Of a stretch of 35,153 nucleotides of DNA, positions 1-7,570 are shown piece after piece. The stretch spans positions 4,469 through 39,621 of the forward strand of contig JAFEEY010000080.1 of NCBI GenBank assembly GCA_018240865.1, written 5' to 3'. Below the pieces are notes generated by a model. The model did no database searches, was not told where the DNA came from, and worked only from the letters and a program-made list of their open reading frames with translations. Position numbers and translations under genes: made by a program. Numbering within the stretch: the stretch's first letter is position 1; every line of letters starts with the position of its first letter. The stretch comes from Pseudomonadota bacterium. Its GTDB lineage: Bacteria; Pseudomonadota; Alphaproteobacteria; Sphingomonadales; Sphingomonadaceae.

Positions 1-1
1 C

Positions 2-307
2 GATCCGGTGTTCAAGGGCGTCGACGACAAGGGCGGCGTCTCCGTCCGCATCCCGCGCGCCTATTGGAAAGTGATCGCCGCGCCCGACGGCGCCGGGCTC
101 GGCGCCTATGCCTTTGTGCTGGAGCAGAATCTGAGCGGCGTCGCGATGGAGAAGGTGACGTTCGGCGCGCAGTGGCGGCGCTTCATGATCCCGATCAAGG
201 ATCTGGAGGATCGGCTGAAGCTGGTCCGCTTTCCCGATGCTTTCCACGATGCCGACCGGTTCGCGACGAGCGCGGGCCGGGCGCTGGCCGATATAGCGAA
301 GGCCTGA
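2..307 (+). CDS. DNA/RNA non-specific endonuclease, C-terminal fragment (cut by window edge)
   Basis: The reading frame is open from the first bases, so this is the 3' end of a longer gene. The 101 visible residues match the C-terminal part of the DNA/RNA non-specific endonuclease (NUC1/ENDO_NUC, PF01223) fold: a VRIPRAYWKVIAA strand-helix segment, then AYAFVLEQN, then a tail resembling the usual IE-x-TG-LxF ending (here DLEDRLKLVRFPD). The catalytic DRGH and Asn-metal motifs lie upstream, outside the window, so activity cannot be judged. The stop at 305-307 is one base from the next ATG (309), so it heads or continues a coupled operon with an EAD-trypsin protease and an nSTAND NTPase. In that context it is most likely a nuclease effector. 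Family assignment is from the C-terminus only. Confidence 0.72.
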   Translation, partial: DPVFKGVDDKGGVSVRIPRAYWKVIAAPDGAGLGAYAFVLEQNLSGVAMEKVTFGAQWRRFMIPIKDLEDRLKLVRFPDAFHDADRFATSAGRALADIAKA

Positions 308-308
308 C

Positions 309-1421
309 ATGGCGCTGGGCCCCGCCGATCCGACCGGCCAGCGTTTCGTGGAGGCCGTGCTGTCGGCCTTCAATCTGCCGCAGCTGCAGAGCCTGCTTCG
401 CTACAAAGGCGGCATGATCCTCGAAAATGAGGTCAACACCGCGACCGGTTACAAGAACATCGTCGAGCAGCTTCAGCAGCTGCTTGACCAGAATGGGGAC
501 GTGCCCGCCTTCGTCGCGCTCGCCCGCACCGAAAAGCCCGGCAATCCCAAGCTGAAGGCGCTCGCCGACGATCTGGGCGTCGAACCTTCGCCGGGCGCAC
601 CCACCGCGCCGCCCGGCGCCACCGCGAAGGATTTCGTCGCGGCGGCCCAGGCGGCGCGGCCGGGCGACACCACGCTCGATGCTCTCGCCACCAGCATGGG
701 AAAACCAGCGACGCCGGTCGACAGTGCGCTGGAGGCTTTGGTTGCCAGGCGATCGCGACTGATCGACTTCGGCCGCTTCCAGCAGCGGCTGGACGAGATC
801 GAGGCGCGCACCTGCCTGATCCGCACGCCCGGCTCGCTCGGCACCGGCTTTCTGGTCGGCCCGGACCGGGTGCTGACCAATTATCATGTGGTCGAAGACC
901 TGATCAAAGGCAGCTACACGTTCGACAAGGTCGTGTGCGAGTTCGATTTCAACAGCGATGCGCGGCAGACCGTCCGCGTCGCGCTCGCCGGTCCACCGCT
1001 CGCGTCCGCGCCTTATAGCCAGAGCGATCTGGACGGCACCGGCCAGCCCGGCCCGGGCGAGCTCGATTATGCGCTGCTGCCGCTTGCCTCGCCGGCTGGC
1101 GGCACGCGCGGATTCTTCGCGCTCGATCCGGTGCCGCGCCTGCTCGCGCTCAATGATTTCCTGTTCGTCTGCCAGCATGCGAACGGCCAGCAGCTGACGC
1201 TGGCGCTCGGCACGATCACCGACTTCCCCGGCAAGGCCGATCGCATCCGCTATGACGTGACCACCGATCATGGTTCGTCCGGATCGGGCGTCTTCACGCC
1301 GGAACTGGACCTGATCGGCCTGCACCACGCCGCCGACCCGGCAAGCCAGCCCAAGTACAACCAGGCCGTGCCGATCTGGCTGATCGCGCGCGACGTCGCC
1401 GCGAAAGGCGGCGGCGCGTGA
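309..1421 (+). CDS. EAD1-like domain fused to trypsin-like serine protease
   Basis: This 370-residue protein appears to be a two-part effector. Residues about 11-90 form a small helical domain resembling effector-associated domain 1 (EAD1), a predicted death-domain-like adaptor. A second partial copy of its last helices follows: units 68-90 and 109-131 match at 12 of 24 aligned positions when one flanking residue is included. A Pro/Ala linker leads to a trypsin-fold protease (about 165-365) with a complete candidate triad: His193 in VLTNYHVVED, Asp253 in ELDYALLPL and Ser324 in HGSSGSGVF. There is no signal peptide, so it should act in the cytoplasm. Its ATG lies one base after the upstream stop, and its TGA overlaps the next gene's GTG (GTGA). 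Known family members are linked to STAND or related NTPases; release of protease activity on sensing is inference. Confidence 0.85.
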   Translation: MALGPADPTGQRFVEAVLSAFNLPQLQSLLRYKGGMILENEVNTATGYKNIVEQLQQLLDQNGDVPAFVALARTEKPGNPKLKALADDLGVEPSPGAPTAPPGATAKDFVAAAQAARPGDTTLDALATSMGKPATPVDSALEALVARRSRLIDFGRFQQRLDEIEARTCLIRTPGSLGTGFLVGPDRVLTNYHVVEDLIKGSYTFDKVVCEFDFNSDARQTVRVALAGPPLASAPYSQSDLDGTGQPGPGELDYALLPLASPAGGTRGFFALDPVPRLLALNDFLFVCQHANGQQLTLALGTITDFPGKADRIRYDVTTDHGSSGSGVFTPELDLIGLHHAADPASQPKYNQAVPIWLIARDVAAKGGGA

Positions 1422-2683
1422 CGCAGCTGGGCGCCCAGACGATCGCCACGCTGGAGGCGCCGGTCGCGGCCGCGTTCCAGGACGATGAAGGCGATTTCTG
1501 GATCGCCTGCGCGAAGCAGGATGCCCAGACCAAGAACAATGTCACCGTCAACGGCACGATGCGGCAGCGTGTCCGGGAGGCGCTCGAATATCTCGACCAG
1601 AATGCGCAGGCGGCGCTTTTGCTCGGCGACCTTCTGCTTGCGCGGCCCGGCAATGCGGATCTGCGTCAGGCGGTCGGCCAGGCCTTTCCGGATGCGCTTG
1701 CGGCGGTCTCGGACGAACGGTTTGAGCTCGAAAAGCTGATCGTCGCGACCTTGAGCGGCGCGCAGGTCGTCACTCTCCGTGCCAGCCTCGACCGGATCGA
1801 CGTGCTCCAAGGCGCGGTCGCTGCCTATAAAGCCATGCATGATGCGCTGCATATGCTGCAGCCGCATCTGTCGCTGATGCGCGGCGTTGCCGCTGCCCAG
1901 GCTCGCTGGGGCGAGTTTCGCGTCTATCGCGATATCTTCAACCTGCAGCTGGCCGAGATCGACAAGGCGACCGCCCGCCTCGCCGCGCTGGGCCTGGCGC
2001 GCGCGGCCGACGTCAAACAGGCCATCGCCGACGCCTTGACCTCGCTGACAACTGCCGTCGATGCGAAGATAGATTATGATGTGCAGGATGCGGTGAGTGC
2101 GCTCGCCACCAGCGTCGAGGACGGGCTCAACAGTGTGGATGTGTCAATGCGCGATACCGCGCAGGACGCGACCCAGCCCTTCACGCTGACGCTCCAGCTG
2201 TTCGCGCCGCTTGCCGCTTCCGCTTCGGGTACGAAGTTCGGGCCCCTGATCACGTCCTATGTCGCCTTCGCGACCCAGCTTTCGAACGAGCTCGCCCGCG
2301 CGATCGACGAACATGGCCGCTGGCAAAGGCTGGACCGCCAGTTCAGCCTGCTCCAGCGGACAGTGGTCGACAATCTGCCGGGTGCGCCAGGCGAGATCGA
2401 CACGGTGTGGCGGCTGACGTCCAAGGCGATCACGGCGCTCTGCGGCGGCACGCCACCGCCCGGCTGGGCAATCGCGATCAACAATCTGATCCAGCTCGCC
2501 ACCGCGGACTTGACGCCGCCAGTGACGCCACCGGTCGCCGACGCCGTGCGCGATCGGGTGAGCGACCTGATCTCTTCGGGTCGCGATCGTTTCATGGCGG
2601 TCGACCAGTCGCTGCTCGACTGGCTGGAACAATCGGTGACGCAGCGCCCGCAGCTCGTCACTCTGCTGAGAGGAAGCGCATAG
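1418..2683 (+). CDS. Helical protein with EAD1-like N-terminus (conflict-module component)
   Basis: I do not recognise a catalytic family in this 421-residue protein. It is predicted almost entirely helical, with long Ala/Leu-rich heptad-like stretches (about 100-330), and has no signal peptide or clear membrane helix. The first about 90 residues resemble the EAD of the upstream protease: both carry LDQN at residues 59-62, PGN at 77-79 and Leu82 followed by Lys/Arg, at identical numbering. This suggests a paired homotypic-interaction domain. The GTG start overlaps the protease stop as GTGA, so the two are translationally coupled and probably made in equal amounts. The stop is three bases before the NTPase start. 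Its role could be an adaptor, scaffold or helical (possibly membrane-acting) effector; the sequence does not decide. Confidence 0.75.
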   Translation: MTQLGAQTIATLEAPVAAAFQDDEGDFWIACAKQDAQTKNNVTVNGTMRQRVREALEYLDQNAQAALLLGDLLLARPGNADLRQAVGQAFPDALAAVSDERFELEKLIVATLSGAQVVTLRASLDRIDVLQGAVAAYKAMHDALHMLQPHLSLMRGVAAAQARWGEFRVYRDIFNLQLAEIDKATARLAALGLARAADVKQAIADALTSLTTAVDAKIDYDVQDAVSALATSVEDGLNSVDVSMRDTAQDATQPFTLTLQLFAPLAASASGTKFGPLITSYVAFATQLSNELARAIDEHGRWQRLDRQFSLLQRTVVDNLPGAPGEIDTVWRLTSKAITALCGGTPPPGWAIAINNLIQLATADLTPPVTPPVADAVRDRVSDLISSGRDRFMAVDQSLLDWLEQSVTQRPQLVTLLRGSA

Positions 2684-2686
2684 GCC

Positions 2687-5600
2687 ATGAGCGAAGCGCC
2701 CGCCGCGACCGCGACCCCGGTGACCTTCGAAGCGCTGAGCGCCCGGCATCTGCAATTGCTGGAGGCGCAGGCGGAAGACCGGCTCAACGCGCCCGACATT
2801 CTATCCTTCATTGAGGACGCAGCGGCGGCGGGTACGCAGATCGAGTCCGTCAGCGACCGGGATTCGTTGCGCGCGATCCTGAGCTATTGGAGCGGCACGT
2901 TGTCGCGGCTGCAGGCCCGGCCGGCGCAGCCCAGCCCTGTCCCGCCGCCGCCTTCGGCGGAAGGCCTCGAACCGGTGGGCGCCGAGGCTCCAGCGGACGA
3001 AGCGCCGGCGGGCGCCGCTCCGCCCGATGCGCCACCGGTGCCGCGCCCGGTGTTGGCGACCTTCGATGCAACACAGGCCCCGACGCTCGATGAGAGCGCC
3101 AATCCTTTTGTCGGTCTCGCTGCATTCGACATCAACCAGTCCGCCAATTTCTGCGGCCGCGACCGCGCCGTCCAGGATCTGCTCCAGCACGTGATGAATG
3201 CGCCTTTGGTGGTGGTGAGCGGCGCGTCGGGCACCGGCAAATCCTCGCTGGTCCGCGCCGGCCTGACCCACGCGCTGGAAATCGGGCCGGGGACCGCCGG
3301 CTGGCTCGTGGTTGTGATGACGCCGGGCCGTGATCCGGTCGCGAGCCTGGCCGCGGCGCTGGCGCCCGCGAGCGCTGATCGCGATTCCTGGATCGACCAG
3401 GCCCGCGCGCGAATCGAGGCTGATCCGGATGCCGCCGCCCAGTTCGTCGCGGAAAGCGCGGGCACCCGATCTTTCGTCCTCATTGTCGACCAGATGGAGG
3501 AGCTGTTCAGCCTGGCCCGGCCCGACGATCGCGACCGGGCCGACAAGGCGTTCGCAGCGATCGCGGCGCTGCCCAACGCCCATCTGGTCGTGACGATCCG
3601 CGACGAGTATTTGGAAAGCGAGCGTCGCGCCCCGCTTCTCCATGCGCTCGACGTGCGGGACGCGGACGAATTCCGGGTGCCGCCGCTCGATCTCAGCGAA
3701 ATCCGCGAGGCGATCCTGACGCCCGCGACTCGCGCCGGCCTGGTGTTTCAGGACGGGGTGGTCGACCGGCTGGTGTCCGATATGGGCACTGATCCCGCCG
3801 CGCTGCCGCTGCTCCAATATACGCTGCTGCAACTCTGGAAGCGCCGCCAGGGCAACCGCATCACGATGGAGGTGTATAACGCGGTCGGCGGCCCGGCCAC
3901 CGCGCTTTCCGACACCGCGCAGGAAATCTATGACGGTTTCGGCAGCGCCCAGGCCCGCGAGAATACCCGTATCATTTTCCAGCAATTGGTCCGGCCGTCG
4001 CTGCTGTTCGAATTCGTGCGCGACCGGGTGAGCCGCGCGGAGCTGGAGCGGTTGCTGCCCCCCGCCAGCATCGACACCGTGCTCAAACCCTTTGTCGACG
4101 CGGCGCTGATCCGGGTGACGCGCGGTGCCGATCGCAGCGACGACCGGATCGAGATCGTTCACGAGGCACTGATCCGCAATTGGCGGCCGCTGCGCGACTG
4201 GGCGCTCGAAGTCCGCGAAAGCGAGCGTGCCATCCTCGCCCTTGACGTGCAGGCGCAGCGCTGGGCCGGTTCCGGCCGCACCCTCGGCCACCTGCTGCTG
4301 GGCAAGGCGCTGACCGAAGGCCAGTCGGTTTACGATGCTTATGTAAAACGGGCGCGCGTCGATCCGCTGGTTGAGGCGCGGGTCAAGGATTTTCTCGTCG
4401 CCGGCCACCGGGTCCAGCGCAATCTCTGGATCGCGCTCGCCGCCGCGGCGGGCGTTGGCCTTGTCCTGCTCCTCTCCGTTGCCGGCCTGTCGCTCAGCAA
4501 TTGGAAGCTCGGCAGCGACGTCGCGCTCAACAACAATACCATTGCCGCGCTCTCGAATCAGGCCGGCGTGCTTTCCGAAAAGGCGAGCGCGCTCCAGGGC
4601 CTGGCGGACGAAAGCGGCGCCGACGACGATGCCGCGCGGCAATATATCCAGATGCTGCTGAGCCGCGGCACGATCTCAGCCGATGACCTGCCCGCCGCCT
4701 TTGCCGACATGACGCCGCGCGCCGCGACCGTTGCTGCCGGCCGCTGGCCGGAGGACTTCCAGAGCAATTTCCTCGGCCTCGGCCAGCGCCTGTCGCCGCC
4801 GGATTCGCTGAAAGGCGTGCGCGTGGCCTTGCCCCACATGCGCGCCTTCATCGACGAAGCGCGCGGCTATCCGATCCTTGTCGCCGCGCAGAGCGACCGT
4901 TCGCAGCCGGCCTATATGGGCCACGCCCACGCCTTGTTCCGCTGGCCCGATTTCGCGCCGCAATGGGACGAAGCGACGTTGGCAGGCCGCGGCCTTGCGT
5001 TGGCGCCGCTGGTCGATCGGCGCGATGTCGCTTGGGGCAAGGCCGGCCGTCAGGCGGCCGAGGCTGTGAACCTGTTGCCTCTACTGTTCCCGCAGCGGCT
5101 GCGGGGAGAAGGCAGCGACGCTTTCGCGCGCTGGCCTGCGGTGGGCGATTGGATGCGCTTCAATCACAATCCAGACGCCATCCGCGTGCTTTATCTATCT
5201 GGCATCGTGCCGGGGGCGGCGGGGCAGGTCATTCCCGCCAAAGTATGGAAGATCGCGATTTCGGTCGATGCAAACGGCCGGCTCGTAACCGATGCGGCGA
5301 TGCTGCCGGCGCCGCGCGCCACCGCAGGCGATTTGCCGGGCCGGACCACGGTGAAGGCGATTGCCGAAGCGACCGGCATTGATTTCGGCCAGCTGCTCCA
5401 GGCGATCAAGGCGCCGCCCCGGGCCATACCGGCGCCGGTCATCGCCAGCATGGCGCAGGCGACGCCCGCGCTCGCGGCGGCGCCAGCGCGCGTGTTTATC
5501 GAGATCAACAATGTCGACAGCGCCGTCACCCAGGCGATCGCCAGCGCGCTCGGCAGCCAGAGTTTCGGTATTCCCCCGGTCCAGACCGTCGATCCGTGCA

Positions 5601-5806
5601 TCGGGCCGCCGGAGCTGCGCTATTATTTCCCGCAGGACGCAGCCGCCGCCGCGCGCGCTGCCGGGATTGCCGGCGCGGCGATCCAGGCGTCGCTGGCGGG
5701 CGATCAGATGGTGGTGCTGAAGCGGCTGGACCCCAATCGCTACAAGGCAAAGCCAGGCAATCTGGAGCTGTGGCTGTGCAATCTCACATCCGCGAACGCA
5801 AAATGA
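2687..5806 (+). CDS. nSTAND1-type NTPase with transmembrane helix and extracytoplasmic C-terminal domain
   Basis: This 1039-residue protein looks like the switch of the module. Residues about 12-75 form a helical N-terminal domain ending in DRDSLRAILSYWSGTL, a pattern I associate with nSTAND1 proteins. A Pro/Ala linker follows (about 78-135). The nSTAND1 NTPase core (about 139-510) has Walker A GASGTGKSS (179-187), Walker B FVLIVDQMEEL (263-273), a TIRDEY motif near 303, and a winged-helix region ending in VHEALIRNWRPLRDW (491-505). One hydrophobic helix (about 579-602) preceded by arginines predicts a cytoplasmic NTPase and an envelope-facing C-terminus. After it come a coiled-coil-like stretch (610-665), an unrecognised region (665-930) and an alpha/beta domain (935-1035, with ELRYYFPQD) reminiscent of LytR C-terminal or SPOR-like folds. 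WD40 or TPR repeats are absent. The AGAGGAAG ribosome site begins about 19 bases upstream of ATG. Confidence 0.85.
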   Translation: MSEAPAATATPVTFEALSARHLQLLEAQAEDRLNAPDILSFIEDAAAAGTQIESVSDRDSLRAILSYWSGTLSRLQARPAQPSPVPPPPSAEGLEPVGAEAPADEAPAGAAPPDAPPVPRPVLATFDATQAPTLDESANPFVGLAAFDINQSANFCGRDRAVQDLLQHVMNAPLVVVSGASGTGKSSLVRAGLTHALEIGPGTAGWLVVVMTPGRDPVASLAAALAPASADRDSWIDQARARIEADPDAAAQFVAESAGTRSFVLIVDQMEELFSLARPDDRDRADKAFAAIAALPNAHLVVTIRDEYLESERRAPLLHALDVRDADEFRVPPLDLSEIREAILTPATRAGLVFQDGVVDRLVSDMGTDPAALPLLQYTLLQLWKRRQGNRITMEVYNAVGGPATALSDTAQEIYDGFGSAQARENTRIIFQQLVRPSLLFEFVRDRVSRAELERLLPPASIDTVLKPFVDAALIRVTRGADRSDDRIEIVHEALIRNWRPLRDWALEVRESERAILALDVQAQRWAGSGRTLGHLLLGKALTEGQSVYDAYVKRARVDPLVEARVKDFLVAGHRVQRNLWIALAAAAGVGLVLLLSVAGLSLSNWKLGSDVALNNNTIAALSNQAGVLSEKASALQGLADESGADDDAARQYIQMLLSRGTISADDLPAAFADMTPRAATVAAGRWPEDFQSNFLGLGQRLSPPDSLKGVRVALPHMRAFIDEARGYPILVAAQSDRSQPAYMGHAHALFRWPDFAPQWDEATLAGRGLALAPLVDRRDVAWGKAGRQAAEAVNLLPLLFPQRLRGEGSDAFARWPAVGDWMRFNHNPDAIRVLYLSGIVPGAAGQVIPAKVWKIAISVDANGRLVTDAAMLPAPRATAGDLPGRTTVKAIAEATGIDFGQLLQAIKAPPRAIPAPVIASMAQATPALAAAPARVFIEINNVDSAVTQAIASALGSQSFGIPPVQTVDPCIGPPELRYYFPQDAAAAARAAGIAGAAIQASLAGDQMVVLKRLDPNRYKAKPGNLELWLCNLTSANAK

Positions 5807-5818
5807 GGGGAGAGGCAT

Positions 5819-6238
5819 ATGTCGTTACGCATCAACAAGCCCAGTATTCTGGAAAGCGTGTCGGGGGGCGGGGGATCTCCCGATGATTGGGGCAGCCGGA
5901 TCGCCAAGCTGATCCCGGCCGAAGCGCTCGGGCTTTACGGAACAGCCGTGGGTCTGGTGACGACGCCGGACGCGACCGCTCGGACGACCGCGCTGTGGAT
6001 CATCATCGCCGTCTGCCTGGCGATCACGATCATCATCCGGTACCGCGCGACGCTGGATCCGACGACGAAGAAGCCGCAGACGGTCGCGATCGCCATTTCC
6101 GTCATTTCGTTCCTGCTGTGGCTGACCGCGCTCGGCGCGCCGGCCTCGCCGATCGTCCTGCCGGCCGCACTGGCTTTCGCCGGGCCATTGGCGGCGCTGC
6201 TTTGGGGCACGTTCGTACCTTATATTTACAAAGGCTGA
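5819..6238 (+). CDS. Small multi-pass membrane protein, last gene of the conflict module
   Basis: This 139-residue protein belongs to no family I can name. After a short Gly-rich N-terminus (GGGGSPDDW) there is an amphipathic or hydrophobic segment with KLIPAEALGLYGTAVGLV (about 30-47), followed by three clear hydrophobic helices: about 58-75 (WIIIAVCLAITIII), 87-105 and 110-134. It is probably a three- or four-helix inner-membrane protein. A strong GGGGAGAGG ribosome site precedes the ATG, and the gene starts 12 bases after the NTPase stop on the same strand. It may be the membrane anchor or pore-forming effector of the module, or a partner for the NTPase transmembrane helix. That is inference from position and topology only. 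Confidence 0.75.
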   Translation: MSLRINKPSILESVSGGGGSPDDWGSRIAKLIPAEALGLYGTAVGLVTTPDATARTTALWIIIAVCLAITIIIRYRATLDPTTKKPQTVAIAISVISFLLWLTALGAPASPIVLPAALAFAGPLAALLWGTFVPYIYKG

Positions 6239-6245
6239 TCCCGCT

Positions 6246-6327
6246 CGTCATTGCGAGGCGCGAAGCGGCGAAGCAATCCAGCTGTGTCGATGCCGCCTTG
6301 GATTGCTTCGCTGCGCTCGCAATGACG
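6246..6327. repeat. REP-like palindrome, type A
   Basis: Imperfect inverted repeat with arms 6246-6280 and 6299-6327. Outer ends are CGTCATTGCGAG and CTCGCAATGACG, and inner ends are GAAGCAATCCA and TGGATTGCTTC. It fills the gap between two convergent genes (membrane protein and P450) and could end transcription from both sides. This motif type is common in sphingomonad genomes. Confidence 0.85.
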
Positions 6328-6337
6328 GGGCTGCGAT

Positions 6338-7570
6338 TTAGACTGTCCAACTGACCGGGTATGAATCCGGCACCTGGTTGCCCAGTACCACGGGACCGGT
6401 CGCTTTCAGCCCGGGCAAGCGGAAAATCTGCCGCGCGATCTCGCTGAACATCGGCTTGGCGATCGGGCGGCCAAGGCATTCGTGAATGCCCAGGCCCAGC
6501 GTGAAATTGTCGCCCTGCGAACGGTCCGGATCGAACGTCGCAGGGTTCGAGAAGCTCGCCGGGTCCATCATCGCGCTGTGGGTAACGGCCAACACGGTGG
6601 TGTCCGGCCTAACCTCCGCCGCGAAGGAAGTGCCGCCCGCCAGTTCGGTCGGCTTATGGCAGGTGCGGAAGAAATAGGGAAAGGCCGGGCGGAAGCGGAG
6701 CGCCTCCATCGCGAAGCCATCGAACGCTTCGGCCGGACCGTTGGTTGCCACCCGCCGCGCCTCGGCCAGCACATCGGGTCGTGCAAGGATTTCCGCGATG
6801 ATGTTGCAGACCGCGTGCGAGGTCGTCTCGACTGCGCCGATCAGCAGTCCGCCGCTGTTGAACAGCACTTTCTTCAGCCCGAATTGCACGCCGTCGGAGA
6901 AACTGATTTTCAGCAGCCGCGAGATCACGTCATTGCGCCCGGCGCCGATCTTGATCAGCGCGCTCCGCTCCAGCACCAGCCGGCCGATATAGAGGGCGAG
7001 CCGGATATTGGCTTTCTTGCGCGCGGCGACGATCGCGTCCGGATCGGGCGCGTCGTCGAACGGCTGGTTGTGGAACGCATCCTGCTGGTTCCAGTACGAC
7101 CATTCGATCAGGTCGCTCGCGCGGTGCTCGTCCAACCCGAAGAATTTCTGCACCAGCGCGACCGGTACCGCGCGGGTCAGTGATTTGGGCAGGTCGATCG
7201 TGCCGCCCGCATCGTTCAGAATTTCAGCCGTCCGCTCGCCGACGAACGTCCGCATCTCCGGAATACGCTCGAAATCCAGCACCGATTTCATGATAGACTT
7301 GTCCCGCCAGTGATCGGCGGTGTCGTCCTGCGCCATGAAATAGTCGCCCTGCTTGGGCTGGTAGAGATCGACGCCGAAATCGTCGTGGCGGCGCAGGATC
7401 AGCAGGCAGTCTGCAGCGCGGAAGGCAAGCGTCAGTTCCGGCAGCGCCAGCACCGGCCGGTCGCGCCGCATCTCTTCGTAGAAAGGCAGCGGTTCGCTGC
7501 GCATCAGCTGGCGCACCAGCGGCCAGCGCTCCGCCGGGCCCGCCGCGTCGATCCGCGCCAGATAGCTCAT
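6338..7570 (-). CDS. Cytochrome P450
   Basis: A complete bacterial class P450 of 410 residues. The I-helix oxygen-activation motif is GAVETT (245-250), the K-helix ExxR is EALR (289-292), and the heme-thiolate loop is FTLGLGIHECLG (356-367) with Cys365. There is no membrane anchor, so it is soluble. It needs an electron donor; no ferredoxin or reductase gene is in the window. Its ATG overlaps the stop of the upstream RoxA-like cytochrome gene (ATGA at 7567-7570), so the two are co-translated. The substrate cannot be read from the sequence. The heme loop departs from the common FGxGxHxCxG in having TL and GI in place of the usual residues, but spacing is intact. Confidence 0.95.
   Translation of the reverse strand: MSYLARIDAAGPAERWPLVRQLMRSEPLPFYEEMRRDRPVLALPELTLAFRAADCLLILRRHDDFGVDLYQPKQGDYFMAQDDTADHWRDKSIMKSVLDFERIPEMRTFVGERTAEILNDAGGTIDLPKSLTRAVPVALVQKFFGLDEHRASDLIEWSYWNQQDAFHNQPFDDAPDPDAIVAARKKANIRLALYIGRLVLERSALIKIGAGRNDVISRLLKISFSDGVQFGLKKVLFNSGGLLIGAVETTSHAVCNIIAEILARPDVLAEARRVATNGPAEAFDGFAMEALRFRPAFPYFFRTCHKPTELAGGTSFAAEVRPDTTVLAVTHSAMMDPASFSNPATFDPDRSQGDNFTLGLGIHECLGRPIAKPMFSEIARQIFRLPGLKATGPVVLGNQVPDSYPVSWTV

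Noticed and set aside
2801..4642. Long open frame on the - strand opposite the nSTAND NTPase gene
   Set aside because: Antisense shadow; translation has no domain while the + strand shows intact Walker motifs.
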